A DNA stretch of 64,000 nucleotides from Eopsaltria australis (taxonomy: Eukaryota > Chordata > Aves > Passeriformes > Petroicidae), in NCBI GenBank assembly GCA_034509425.1, contig JAVTVJ010000292.1, forward strand, positions 124,001-188,000, given 5' to 3'. A model generated the notes under the pieces. That model did not search any database. It was not told the DNA's origin and worked only from the letters and a program-made list of their open reading frames with translations. Position 1 is the stretch's first letter. Every line of letters starts with the position of its first letter. Below, piece after piece: positions 1 to 14,200 of the stretch. Both the position numbers and the translations under genes were made by a program.

Positions 1-3000
1 CCTCTGAAATCTTCCTCTAGCATAAGGAGAAGAATTTACACACAGCCAAGCAGGAATACACAGGAGCCAAGGGCACACCTAGGTCTTCTGAAGCCACTTG
101 TCCAAAAGTCAGCAAGAAAAACAGCAGGGAGAGACCTGGACATGCACAAACGAGGTCTCTATGGAGCTTGGCATAGGTTAGCCAAGCAGGAAATTACACA
201 GATGGAGAACTGGGGACCCAAATCCTCTGCCTCCAAGCACTCAAACCAGCAGCTCGAGGGAAGCCAGCGACTGCTGTATTTATAAACAGCCACCCCAGGC
301 TGAGCAGCAACTCTTCCCAGGGGGGCTCGGGTGCCCTCCACCACACACAACATTTGAGGACACTCTGAAAACAGCCTGACCTCAGGGAGTAGCTTATGAA
401 TCCCTCCTGGTGTTATCAAGAAGAAAGGCAAGGAGACCATGACAACAACCGTTCTTCCTGTGCAACAAGTCTTTTCTTTCATCTTTCAGACAGAGTTTTG
501 CCTTGAAGACTTCAGAGAAATCTGTGCTCTGAGGCCTCTGCTATCTGCCAGGCAACGCACAACAGACTGCCCGCAGCTCCAGCCTGGCAGATTTTAAGCA
601 ACTACAGATAAGCAAACTTATTGCAAAAATGAGTTGCTGTGCTCTGGGAAGCAGAAGAGCCAAGGGCTCCAGCAGCATTTTCCTACCATGGGCCATTTCC
701 TCAGAACCAGAGCGACAGGAGCTGCAACCTTGCAGGCTGGAGAATGAGACAGCAGCAGCCACCCCGCAGAGGGCACAGATGAGGCTGGAGAGCTGCAGTT
801 TCAAGAGCAAATCCAAGAAAAAGCTCAAATTCGTTGCTGCACCAGCAGCTTTAGGGTCACACAACAAGCAGAGAGGCAGATACAGCAAGGTGCTCCATTA
901 GATGCCATCAGGAAGAGCTCACCTAGAGAGCCCAACTTCCTCTCCAGAAGACCTGATCCTGCTAAAAACACTCTCAGGTTAGCGTTGCAGACTTAGTGTT
1001 AACAGACTGCTTTTAGGATGATTTCCCTGTGGGCAAGTCTGCTGTCCCACATAGGGACAGCTCCCGATGTAGGGCAGGACAGACCAGCCAGACCAAGCAG
1101 CTGGCACGCAGGCTGAAAGCCAGGCAGGGAGACCCAAAATCTGCACACAGATCTGCTGTGCACTGCTGTTCTCCAGGCAAGAACTGGATCGAGACCCCAT
1201 TTACTTGCACCACTTGAGAAACAGGGCAGTGAAGGTAAAGGATACCATCAAGGGCAGTCCCACCTCACTGCCTCTTAACCCCTCCTTGCCTCTGAACTCT
1301 CTGCACACGTGTCCACCTACTGGGAGGATAAAGACAGGGAAACACTGCCTCAAGAAATACAGCCGGGAATGGCAGGACTGGAAGCGTTCAAGGCCAGTTT
1401 CCTGCAGAAGTCCCTCCACAGGCCACAGAGCAGGTTGCTAGAACTTGCTGAAGTATTTCCAGCCTGGCAGATCTAGTGGCAGCAGAGGATTTGAGATGCT
1501 TTGCCTGCTGTGAGACAGCAGTTCAATCCTACAGCCAGGAAGTGCCAGCAGCTTGAGCCTGCAGCAGCCACTGCCTTCGGAGAGCCTCTCCTGGCACCAG
1601 CAGTTCCTCTGGCACGTTCCCCAGAGCTCAGCACACGCCCTCTGTGCATTAGAGGCCGGGTGCAGAAGGAAAACTCCTCACAAATAACCCTGTCTGGATG
1701 CAAGGGGCTCAGTGGCCTTCTGAGAACACGAGATGTAGACAGGATTGGGGCATAAAAACCAGCCCCACTGTTCTCCGACCTCCAATTGGCAGGCATTTGC
1801 TCCTACTGCACCAAGCTGCGTGGTGACAACGCCCCAGGAGCACAAGGTGACACCAGAAGGCTTTGCAGCCAAAGGTCCTCCCCACGCTGAGGAAGCTCCG
1901 CACTGGCACGGACTAGGCAAAGGAGAAGAGGTCCCAGCTCATCAGTACTCAAGCACAGCACTGCAGGGGACCACACCAGCAATATTTTTAGCCTGATTGT
2001 GAGCTGTTTTGTTGCACTTCCACCCTTCCAGCCACCTCTCTGTGGGTCCACACAGCTGAGTCACTGCTGGAACCTTCCAAACGCTTGGGTGCCAGCGGCA
2101 CAACAGCTTTGCTTGGCAGTGCCAGCCCTCCCCCATGTCCAGCCACAGCCCAGCACTGCTGCAGCCTCACCTGCCTGCAGGACACCCCAGCCCTGTGGGA
2201 CAGGCCAGCCACAGCCTCCCAGGCCTCAGCAGCACTCAGACACAGCAGCATCCTCTCCATATCCTCCCTCTTTCCATCACAGCATGGTCAGGCCACCTGG
2301 AAGCACCAGCTCCTTAGACCCACACAGCTTTCAGATGCTGGACACTTCTCTGCCACCCAGAGTGTTTCACAACCTGCCAGAAAGCACTCCTGAAGTACAA
2401 GCTCTCTGCTCCCAAGGAGCTCCACTGCCACTCCTCCAGGGCCCTGAGGAAGGGCTCAGGCCCCACAGAGCTGGGAGGTGTGGGTGGCCGAAGCAACACA
2501 AAACTGTGCACAGGATCAGCCCGCCACCTCACCAGCATCACCATCCCCACAGCTCTCAGAGCAGGAGAGGAACAGCAGCCCAGACCATGAAGCACTCCTG
2601 GCCCAGCTGCTGCTAGCCTGGGAAGGGAGTGTGGGAGTGAGAAAGAACATTGTCTCAGGATCACAACACCCCCAGTCACAGGGCACTGGACCCTCTGCAC
2701 AGTCACTGAAGGCCAGAGGCTGCTCTGTACAAGCAGCACACCTGCACTTGAGAAGGTCTCACATCCCAGCTATTCTCTCCTTGTGTACTAATGGGAATAC
2801 CAGGAGTGAGAAGTGAAGAAACAGGCCTCTTCAGACAGCACTGGGTGCCATCTTCCACCAGCTGTTACCCCACTTGTCACAACCACCCAGCGGGCACAGA
2901 TCATCAGAGCCCAGGGCTGTGCCTGAGGCAAGATCCTTTCCACAGCTCTTCCCAGGCCTCTGCGGCAGGCAGGAGCTCCAGCACAGAGCACTGCAGTCAG

Positions 3001-5200
3001 TGGGGGGCACCTGACACCAGATACACCCTCTGTGAGAGCAGGGAGGTCACCAGAGCACCTTCAAATCCTCTCCAACTCAACCTCTTCTCCTGAAACCAGC
3101 AGCCCTTCCATCCTCTTAGCAGTAAAACTCCCACCACCAGCATGGCCATGCCAGCCCCACCACCCAACCAGCGAGCTGCAGAGCCCACCCCAGGCTCATG
3201 CCAGCGCTGCTCGCCTGCCTGCCGGAGCGCTGCGGAGACATCCACGCCTCTGCCAAGGCAGACTGGCAGGAAGCCGGCCAAGAGAGCTCTGGAGATGGCT
3301 ACAGAGGAGCAGGTGGAGCTGGGACATCCGCACCGAGTGGCTGCCTCCATGTGTGACAGCCTCGTTCTGCAGCGCGCTGTGCGCCAAGCACAGTGCCAGG
3401 GCTGCGAGCAGCAGGGTCGCTCCAGGGGATGTCACCTGCTCCAAGTGTGCCCTTCATCCATTAAAGACCCTGTGACACAGGGAACAGCAGGGCTCCAGTC
3501 TGCCAACAGCCAGAAGTGGCTCAGAGCAGAGCTCTGAGGCACCAGGCCGGCCTAGTGTACGCTAACAACTTGTTTCTTCTTCCTCCTTCAAGGTCTCAGC
3601 TGGCAATGAAAGCACAGGCAGGAGTGTGTGGTATTCCCTGGTTCATTAGGGGAAGCCCACAGGACCATGTGGAGGTTTTGCTCACTGGAGCAGAGCAAGG
3701 CTTAATAAAGCTACCGCAGCTGGGCTGCAGGCAGACCTCAAGTGCCCATGCCAGGCCCCACACGCCAAGTCTTGTGGAAATGAGATGCAGAAACTCAAAT
3801 GAGCTGTGCAGATCAAGCTGCTCAAACTCTGCTACCCAACTAGTGATTTTTTTTTTGCTGTTTTACAACTCATGCAGCAACTCAGGGCTGTGTCCCAGAA
3901 GCTCTTCCTATGCTCAGGACAGCACCCCCTCACCCCTTCAAACATCTACACAGGCAAACCCCACTGCCCAGCTCCCCCACCCCAACAAGCTATCTATATT
4001 CCTGTCAGCACCAACTCCATGCCTGGAGCCTCTGTGTCACCCAAGTCTGCGCAGCGATGCACTCCCCTTTTAACAAAGCAGCAGCATGCTGCTATAAAGG
4101 GATGAGTTTCTGTAGCAACCAGGCTGTACTTGTACAAACTCTGCCAAAGCACTAGATCTTTCCACAGACTGATACTTGAATGAACACACCATTTGTGAAA
4201 CTGGTTTTTACATGCCTCAAAGGCTAGCAAGTGAACTCTTCCCTGTTTTACCCCTCTGCTCCAACAGCAGGCTGAGAAGATGCATTAAGATCATGCACGC
4301 AGCACTCCCCTCTCCTGGGATTTTACAGGGAAGGCTGGTGTCTCAAACAGTTAACTGGACCCCACATCACTCCAGGGGAGGCACCCAGCATCCCCGGAAT
4401 TCCCCAGTCGATCCCAGCTGCAAAAGCAGACTGGAGAGGATCAAGGGGGAAGGGCACAGCAGGCAGCAGCGCGTGGCTGCAAGCCCACACCCTGCCCATC
4501 ACGTAGGTTTGCGCTGGACCAGAAGAGTTAAAACAAGAAGCCATTCCACTGCATCTCCTGCAGAGCACTGCCAGGCACAGCCCGCTATTTCTAGTTGAGT
4601 GTGGGAGTGGACAAGGATCCCTCCAAGTCTCCCACCCAGCTGGGGAGCTGCTGGCTGAAGTTGTTGGGTGCTGGCTGTACCACACCCCACAGCAGAGTTG
4701 GGTGAGCGGGGCTGCCGGGACTTTGGCAATCAGGCACAGGGGGGCCCCCTGCAAGTACACACCCCCCCCCTCCCCACCTGCAGAGCTCCTTGCCACTAGG
4801 GATTTCCTCAGGCTGCTGGAGTGAAGTTCAGCCTCACTCCTACCCAGCGTGTTCAGCCTCCTGACACCACACCCCCCACCCACTCCCTCCAAACACAGCA
4901 AGAGGATTTCTCCTGTTCTGGTGAGGTTATTTCTCCAGCAGCGTTACAGCTCAGAGCAAAACAACCCTGGGCACTTCTCATCTGCAGTGAGCTGACAGCA
5001 GAGCAGAGGGGGCTGTGGCACAGGCAGCCACAGCCTCCCCAACTCAGCTGTCACATTACACAAGCAGCACGGCTCGAGAAGCCCCCATTAGCCACCACCA
5101 GCGCTCTGTTACACAAGCACATCGCTCCACGTTAGCTTGAAACCAGCCAAAAACACACAGAGAATCCAACAACTGTTGCTGCGTGTGTCAGCAGACTCAC
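1..5200 (-). other. CPEB1 intron 3 (partial), no other gene seen
   Basis: This is the region beyond the exon 3 donor (CCG|GTGAGT). I found no further CPEB1 exon: the expected next segment, which begins around a VLSML motif, is not visible on the minus strand. Open frames on either strand here have no recognisable domain and no consistent splice context. A short T-run occurs at about 3846-3856. Confidence 0.6.
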
Positions 5201-8200
5201 CGGACTGTGTGCTGGTTTGTGCTGCAGCGTCAGAGTCCTGGGTGCTCCAGGGTCTGTCCCACCCTGTCAGGTTGAGGGACTGCAGGCCAAGGCACAGATC
5301 ATTGGTGTCTGGGAGGCCACGGGAAGACTCTTGCGTGGACGTAGGGAAGAGCATCCTGCTTGCCACTGCTTCTTCAGAGTCCTGGATGTCTGCTCGGATG
5401 GAGAACAAACAGAAGCTTGAGAGTTCAGGGCTGCTTTTTTCTTTTTTTTAAAGCAGGAGTTTTCCAAAGCGTTAAGCCCCAAGCCAGGTCTCGTGCCGCT
5501 CTGACGCCACGGCTCCTGCAACCAGCAGTTGCACCCCAAAAGGGAGGGCTACCATATGTCCAGAATCCAGCCCCCCACCCCCCTCGGCCCCTCCACCTTC
5601 CTATCCCGTCTGCATTACTGACTGGGTCAGCATGTGACCAGGCTGCTGATGCTTACTGTGCTGACAGTGACGTCACTCAGCCATGCAAGAGAACTGCATC
5701 AGCTCTTACAAAATAAAGGTAAGAAGAAAGGATAAGATTTCCCCTGACAGACAAGACGGTAGCAGGAGGAAAGAGGAGCAGTTCCAGTAAATCAGGGGAG
5801 GCAGGCAGCACAAGGCAGGGCTCCTCGGCACAGCAGACACCAGGCTGGAGGCAGCAATCCCCCCAGCAACGACGAGAGCAGCAGCGACAGAGCACAGTTA
5901 GTTTTAGTGCTACCCAGCTCTCCTGTCCCCGCCTCCCTCCACCCACAAAACCCAAAAACACTTCAGTCCTGGCCAGCTTCCAGCTGCTGGCTCCGATTCA
6001 GAGCCGATGCAAAGCTTCACAATTCTGCTGGCATAATCTGTTTGGTTGAGCCTGGCCACTGTGCCTCACTGACTCGGCATTGTTTACCCCTGAGTAACAA
6101 GGATAACCTTCAACCCCCACTACCCGGAGAGCAGCCCATTATCCCTGGTCCAGCCCAAGCAGGCACATCCCACTGGTACACGAGGAACAGGACCAAGCAG
6201 ACTCACTTCACATCAGGAATTTTTCATGGCCTGTTTACCTTTTGCCTGCCCGGTCCCCCCTTTCCCAGCCCTCCCCTCCCCTGCAGGGTGTTCACAAGCC
6301 TACAGTACTGGAGACGCAGATTCTTGCCTTGGTTTAAGCCTGTGCCAACAGCCTAAGGAAACACAGCAGGTTCATAGTCTGAGAATTCCAGTTTAACGCA
6401 GGGATCTGGGGGCTGGTGAAACCACAAGATGCTCAGCTGTGCTACCCGAAATCTGAGTCAGAGGGCATTTATAAGCCAACTCCCAAGCAGCAGCAGCTGT
6501 CTCCTCCTCCTCCCCCTGCCCCCACAGCCTCCCACTGTGCCATCAGATGTACACCTCGCTCCACACACGGTTCCCGGCTCTTCCGCAGGCGCTGCAGTCG
6601 CTCCAGTCTGTCACATTATCCCTCACGTGCAGCCCCAGCCATCCCAGACAGTCCCACAGCTTTCCTGGCCTCCTTTTCCACATCCACATCCCATGCCACT
6701 TGGATGCCCATGAGCAAAGCCTGGTAGCAGCTGGGTAACCTACGTGTGACACAGGCCACTGCTGCCAGAGGCAGGATCCTTGCTTTCAGTCCATGGCAAT
6801 TTAAATGCACCGGCATTCCCAGACCCCAGTGAGGGGACTGAGGAACCAGAGTGAGGATCACAGCATCTAAAACCACAACCTGCTGGCAACTTCCCCCCTC
6901 CCAGCTGCAGCCTCCTCCACAGCACTCCACCAGGATAGCATCCACTGGGGTGTTTCCTGCTCCTAGTAGTACTAGTGCAAGCTGTAGAGCCAATTCAGTC
7001 ACATTACTACCAAGCACCTGTAAGAGCATCTACTCCTCTGACAGCATCACACTGCCTCTCCAGCATGGTATTTCACAGCATCAATTCTTCCCAGATAGTT
7101 TTTTGATTGCTTGTTTTGGACCTCTCTAACACGGGGAGGGAGAGGATGAAGACACATTGCTCAGCCAATTCAGTTCCCACAGCAACCATAACTTGTCCAT
7201 ATGAATATGTAACATTCCTGCCTTTATGAAAAGGCACAAGTGCTGTGCACAGATCCCTGGCAGCAGGACACTCCCTTCCCTTTGGGGACCAGGGATCTTG
7301 CTGGGTCTCAAAAGAGTAATTCCCACCAAGCTTCATCTTCTGGGAAGCATGAACACAGTAGTAGTGACACACAGCACAACTTGAATCCCAACAGCTTGGC
7401 TGAAACCCATGACTGAAGAAATAAGGAAAATAGGGAACAAATTTATCTGTGACAGGAAGCACTCACTCTGCAGCATCCAGCCACATTTTCCCTCACTATC
7501 TGCATTTTTCAGGAAATAAACTGTTTTGTTTAATCGAACCAAATCAAATTCAAGTAAAAGATCCACAATTCCCTCTGATTACTTCAATCCACATTAGAAA
7601 CAAACTCTGCAATCCAGCTACAGCTCTAACTGCAGAAGCACAGATCAGAATCCACACAGATAATAACCAGCAGTTTTTAATTAGACCTTTTCCCATTGGA
7701 AGCCAACAGCCAGCCCAAGCTGCTTCCCTTTTAATAATCCTAGCCAAGCTGAAAGATAGCTACAGGTCATCCAGGCAAAACATCAACTAAAAAAAGCAGA
7801 ACTTAAACAGATTTCTGGACTAGTTATTCTTAAAAGTCAAGAGTCTGGCGATTTGTTACAAAGCAATCAATTCCTGTAGGCAGAAAAAACTAATCACATA
7901 CTAGAGCAGGAAGAATTAAATTCCCAACAAAAATTCAGTCTAAAAAGTCATAATCTCAAGTTAATCGTAGCTAAATGTCTACCAAAAACTAAATAACTTC
8001 ACTTTGCAACCTGACACAGCCCAACCCAAAAGCTTTACTGGGGATTTTTCCAAGCACCGACCACCAGCACAACCTCTTCCAACCTGGATTCTTCCCTGGA
8101 GTTGCCACTGGAAGCCAACCATCCTGGCAGAGGGAGCAGCGCTGAGCTGGGCTCGTGCCTGAGCATCTGGAAGAGACTGAGCTCCTGCCGCCCAAGCCTG

Positions 8201-11200
8201 TTGGGTTTGATTTCAACAGCAGCATGACAACAAAGTCCTTAATAAAACACTCCCTTCACTGGCCTTGGAGCAAGTTTCTCTCCTGGGTGACTCCCTGCTG
8301 CCTGTCCAGGAGATCCCTGTAGCCAGGCCACACCACAGCCCAGGCGGGACAGCTTTCCACACCACTGCCCACATGGAAAGCTGCATTTTCCAGACTTTAA
8401 CTGTCAGCCCTGGATTTAGGACATTCCAAAGGCTCTTGAAGGTGAGATCTCCAGAGCTCAGCTCTCACCCTGCAGGCAAGGACAGCTCCCACAGCCCCAG
8501 CCCACCCTCCCCACTCACACCACTTTAGGCAGGTAAGTTTCCACACAGGAAGCTGGGCTGGGGAGCTCATCTGGTTAAAACCAAGCCACAGCGAGTTAGT
8601 TTTAAGCCTGGCTCACTCCCCTGATCTGGTATGCAGCATGGCTGCACCAACCAGGCACTTCAAACAAGAAAATACTTAGGAAATTACAGTCTAAGACTGC
8701 ATGGGAAGGACCCACAAGGCCTGGCAGCAGGAGCTGTGATCCACAGGCAGGCTGTGGGTGAAGGGAGCAGGAGAAGCAGGGAGCATGATTCAGTTCCCAG
8801 TCCACAGCAGCAGCAACTCTGTGCCATCAGTCTGGAATGGTGGTGCTTCAACCTAGCACAAAGGTATTCAGGTTTTTGAGCCTTCCAGATGTAGGAAGGC
8901 CAGCTAACAATCCAGCAAACATGGTTTCTCTTCCTCTGGGTTTTCTCAGAATAGTAAAGCAAACCTGAACCAAGTCAGATCCCATTCCTACTACCTCCAT
9001 AGCCAGGACAGCTCTCCCTTTGCTCCCACATGCTGTTTTCCACCAGAGCCTGAATACAGATGAAACACCTCCCTGAATGTGGGCCCCAAGTGTTGAGGGC
9101 AGCAGAAGGATAAGCCCAGCTCAGCTGTAAGCTCTGTTCACAGACAAAACTGGAGTCACCCCATGGACTAGAGCTGTGACTAAGGCTGAACTTCCAAACC
9201 AAATGTGGAGAAGCCAGAGGCATGGGGAGAACCCTGCAGATGGCAAATAGGAAGGCAGCTGCCAGAAGAAGCACTGCTTTGCCTTTTACACTTCTCTGCA
9301 CCTCCAATTGTAAAGGCTGGGAATTGCATCCCTGAAAATTAAGCCTCTTAAGTGCCTTCTGTACACAAGACAAACAAATATCAAAGTGAAAGCTTCCAGA
9401 TGAACCAACTGTATTCCCAAAGCGCAGTGGAAATAATCAGGGACTTTGAAAAGCACTTGTTAGGCATAAACCTACTAGTTACAAGAGGTTTTTTGGAAAC
9501 ACAACTAAGCATCTCCCCTGTAATCTGAAAAGTTCCTGAAGTGGAGACACTTGCTGCTGCGTGACCGGTTTCACAGCCAGATGGAGTCTGCCTTATTCCG
9601 TAACCACAAACACTTGAGCAGCTGGCAAACAGCTACTTCAGAAACCAAGGAAGAGGCACTGCAACAGTCTTGCTGCTCTACCTCCCTCTTCCAAGAGTAA
9701 CAGAGACTGTCACAGAATTACAGCACCAAAACCTGAGTGACAGAGCTCAGTACAAATCAGAAAACCGCTGGATCTTCAGGAACACCAATCTGTGACCATT
9801 GCAGAGTACAACAGCTCTAGGCCAAGTCCCTGCTCTGCAGAACGCTGACCTGCTCCCATCTGCAGATCTGATACAAAACCCAATTACTAGAGCCATTTTC
9901 CAGTAGATAGAAGTATCATACTTATGCAGGCAAAGACCTGGCAATGCAACACTTCAAATCTAAAGGCCAACAAGACCAAGGGAAGTAAGTGTGCTCTTTT
10001 TCTGGGGCATAGGTGTGGAATTTCCCTATTCTGGATGTGTGCATGGTATCCAGCATTTCTTTGGGGCCAGCAGAATGGTTCTGCCAGCTTCAGGTGAGCT
10101 CCTGCTAGCAGTCTCACTCTGCCTCAGTACCTCCAGGTAAGCAGAGCTGCCTTTTGGGTCTCTGTATCCTAGAGCATTTTATTCCCTGATCCCAGACCAT
10201 ACACATCAGGCCAGCTGCATCCAGCGCTGTCTGGAATGTTTCCTTGGGGCTGCAAGGCATGGAAGAGCAGAGGAATTTACATTACAGTATCAGAGACACT
10301 TTTTGGACGGCTAAACAAGTGATAGGTCATTAATTGACTGCAGTTAAGAGCAAACAGGAAGCCGATTTAGTCATCAGCTAGTCTGGGTTTGCATTTGTCC
10401 TTCAGTTTTCCTTAAATAAAGCAGCCACAGAGTCATTAAAGCCTGATGGGGCACAACTAACAGCCTTCACACACTGAACTTGGCACCTGAAGCCTCTCCC
10501 ATCCAAAGGAAGTCATTTAAGCATCTCCCATTTCTTCACACAACTGACTGTCAAGTTAGAGCAAAATAATGGCTGCTTCGCTGCTGTTAAATGAGCAGAG
10601 CTTAATGAAATAGAGATCAATGTTGCTGGGACATTCTGGGTACCTACATGTCTTTAGAGTTCCTTAAGCAAAGCACTGCCTTCAGCTGAAACCAGCAACA
10701 GGCATGCAAAAGTTCCTGTAGGAATTTTACTCCCAGTTCTACTTCAGCTGGAAGTTGTGCCTATAGAAAGCATGGAGTGATTTCAAAAGCTGATGTAGGT
10801 AGAAGCACCTTCCACCCAGCAAGGCCCAGCTTTAAAGCCTGGCAAACAAACCACCAGCCAGTTAAGAAACTGGCCTTGCTCACATTCTTATTAAGAGGTG
10901 ATCAACATACGGAACAGCTTTAAAACCACATTCCTTGTGAAACAGCTGCTCAAGGACATGCAGCTGCTCCAGCAGCACTGGCAGGAGAGGCTGACTCCTG
11001 CCTCTGTCAAGGCCACACTGTCTTTCCCATCTCCAGCACCACACGAAAAGCCACTAAAAGTTAAGGCCTGCGCTGAGGAGGTTCTGCCTTTCTCCAGAGA
11101 GGACTGAGGCGGCCAGACAGGCAGCGGCTGTGAAGCACCATGACCCTGTTCCAGAAGCCACCAGACAGGGTCTACAATGACAGCCCTCTGCACACCACTA

Positions 11201-14200
11201 CACTGTACCCCACAATTTGGGAGAACACCCTGAGCCTGGCATTCAGAGAGCTCCTGGAGCAGCTACCCACAAACCTCGGGGGGATGGTCAGTCCAGGCAT
11301 CCCAACACAGCTCACTTTGACAAAGCAACCAAGCTCACCACGGATTACCAGCAGCTGCAAACTGATCTCTACAGAGATCCAACTTTAGGTGTGACAAGCT
11401 GAACCTGCAGCAGCAGTCCCAGCTCTGCCCAGAAGGGGATAACACTCTGACTGCATGGATCCAGGAGTGCTGAATCAGCCTGTCCTCTCTCACATTGCTC
11501 AGGCTGCTGCTGGACTGATCCCAGCACGGCCTCACTGTCAGCCCAGTGAAGTGTCTGTCTCCACATGTGCTTCCCCAATAGTATTAGTGAAAGGTCACGA
11601 CCTTCTGCCATCCCTTCTCCACCACGTGTAATCCTCTTTGTGCTCAAAGGGGCTTCTTCAACACAAGTCCAAGCCAGGATAAATTTAGTTTGACCTGAAG
11701 ATGACAACTGAAAAGCCTGAGGGACCACAAATAGATTAAAGTCCAAGCATTTACTGCTGGAATAAAGTCTCTTCCCTAAGCTCTGCCATTAAAAGAGTTT
11801 AAGTTGTAAAAAGACAGTCCTTTCACCTGTTATAGCTGCTACATTAATGGTGGATCTCCAGATTCACTGAGCCTGCCCAAGCAAGGAGTTCCATGATAAT
11901 CTAGTCTATCTACATCATTCCTGCACAAATAAAAGCACCACAGACTCAGGAATTCTTTAGAAGTTATTTGACTTGGAGGAATGACAAAACACCACATGAT
12001 ATGAAGGGTCTCTGCTCTATTGGTCACCTACCCAGAAGTTCATTCAAGGGCAAGGCAAACAGCTCCAACAACCAGTTCCAGGCTTAACCACCTGCCCAGG
12101 TACCTGCACTATATTCTGAATTTAGCAATTGGCTGCTCAGCCTTACAGCCATCAGGTGTGAATTTCTGCACAACCCAGGCCAGGGTCCAGGCATCAAACC
12201 CCCATTTTTACATCACAGATGCCCCAGAATTCACATCCTTGCTGACACTCCCAGCATTTTCATGGAGAAGATTCTCATTAGCAACCTATCAAACATTAAG
12301 AGCAGCTCCTGCACTTTTCAGCTCCAAAGGCAGGACAAAGCTTGCAGAGCTGCCACATTCAGGCCCTCCTTACCTACCCAGAGGTCCCAGCTCCAACATT
12401 AAGGAAACAAGGCTGGGACTGCAAGGAGACCAATAACTCTGAGCTGCTGACATTCTGGCAGATGCTGACTCATCCACAAATTTACAGCAGATAACTGCTG
12501 GCCCAGGTTGTTCTCCTATCAGTACCTTCACATTTCCATTAGCCCAAGGCAGCCCTCCTCAAGCCCAGCTCAATAAGGCCAAGTATCCTTTGGGAAGTGA
12601 GGAATTCTTTCCTCACACCATCAAGCATTTGTGTCACTATACAAGGGATTTGACATAATCTAAAACCCTCCTGTCTGGGTTATGACTGCTGAGCAAGGCC
12701 CCAGTACTCACTGGTGAGACTGGTCTGCAGCTGCCACAGCTGGACAAAAAGCTGCTTAGGTTATCCCCAAAGTACAACTTTGGTTTCCCTGCAGCAAAAA
12801 TAACATTTGCCGGAGGAAGGTGCCCTTTTCTACATCCAAGTGCCAGTGTACTTGCCCTATGAGAGGTCTTCCACAGGACTTACTGATCACCTGAAACAAG
12901 CAGTTTAACACTACTGGGAAACTCAAGAGTTTCCAGACAATGCATCACCTCTAAGCATCTCCAGCAAGACCCTCTGGTCCAGATGTCCCTAGGAAAAACC
13001 AGAGTAAATGACAGAACAAGCAGAGATTTGCAAGCAGCAGGTCAGCAAGAAGTTCTATTTCAGTGCCAGGCAAACACCCCCAACCCTCAGAGAAGAGTTT
13101 TCAAACTCAAGTACAGCACTGAAAGTTAAAATTACTGTGCCAGCTCTTAAGCCCAGACCTGAAACCAGAACTAACCCACACCTTCACAGGATCAATCTGC
13201 ACTCACAGGCAGAGACATCTCCTTTATTAATCAAGTTAACTTTGGTTAGCTGAAACCCAGTCAGGAAATACCATGAACATGCTCTAAGATTCTATGATAT
13301 ATTCCCATTCCAAAAGGAGTATGAAGGGTTATAGCTAAGACTTCAACAAGGAAGCCAGAAACAACTTTTTCATGAACCCACTGCAAGGAGATAAAGGAAA
13401 GTATTTCTGTTTATTTCTCCTTTATGCTTCCAGTGCATCCAGATCAGACACAGCACTGGCTACCACTGTGCAGGGGACAAAAAAATAGCCAAATCAGCTC
13501 AGCCCAACAGCAAATCTCTAAAAATGCACCACTAACCTGAACTGGTTAATATTCACTACACCACTGCTCAGGAGTAGCCAGCATAGCCTCCAATGCCACT
13601 TTACCAAGCAGGTTTCAAGCAATGCAGGCCATGTATCCAGGCCTCGAAGCAAACAATTCACTTCCTCTGGTATTTCTGCAGCGCCAGCATGGGATCACAT
13701 GGCCAGATCAGTCCCCGGTCCACACTGCTAAGTCCTCAAATACCCAGGAGATTAAGCTGCACTGGAAGTCATCTGGTAGCAGTCATTTCGCTAGCCCAGG
13801 ACAAAGTTGCACTGTGCAGGCATCAAACAGACCCACACGGTGCTCAGACACTTGGAGCTTTTTTCCACACCCATTTGATTAAATCTCAGATTACCCATGA
13901 GGCCAAGCTATCTCCAGGTGACTGCAGAGAAAGCTGCTCTGCCCACAGCACCCTGCAAGGTCATCAGCAGGGGAGGTTCAGCCCTTTGCCTCCCACTTCA
14001 TTTTGGGACATATCCTAAGGGGCCACCTTGTTTCCTGTAATGGCCGAAGTGTTTGTTGACCCTGTAATTCAGAGGCTGGAGAGGCAAGGGCAATCCCTTT
14101 CAAGGGCCCAAATTCTTGGCACAAACACTGCTGCTCAGAGGTGTGCTGGCAAAAGAACTATCAGGCACAGGTACATTTACTGGCAGACCTGGGCTGCTGC

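Noticed and set aside
2999..4600. Several 100-205-codon open frames in the left 5 kb as possible CPEB1 exons
   Set aside because: None has CPEB1 motifs, an RRM, or matching phase with the exon 3 donor.
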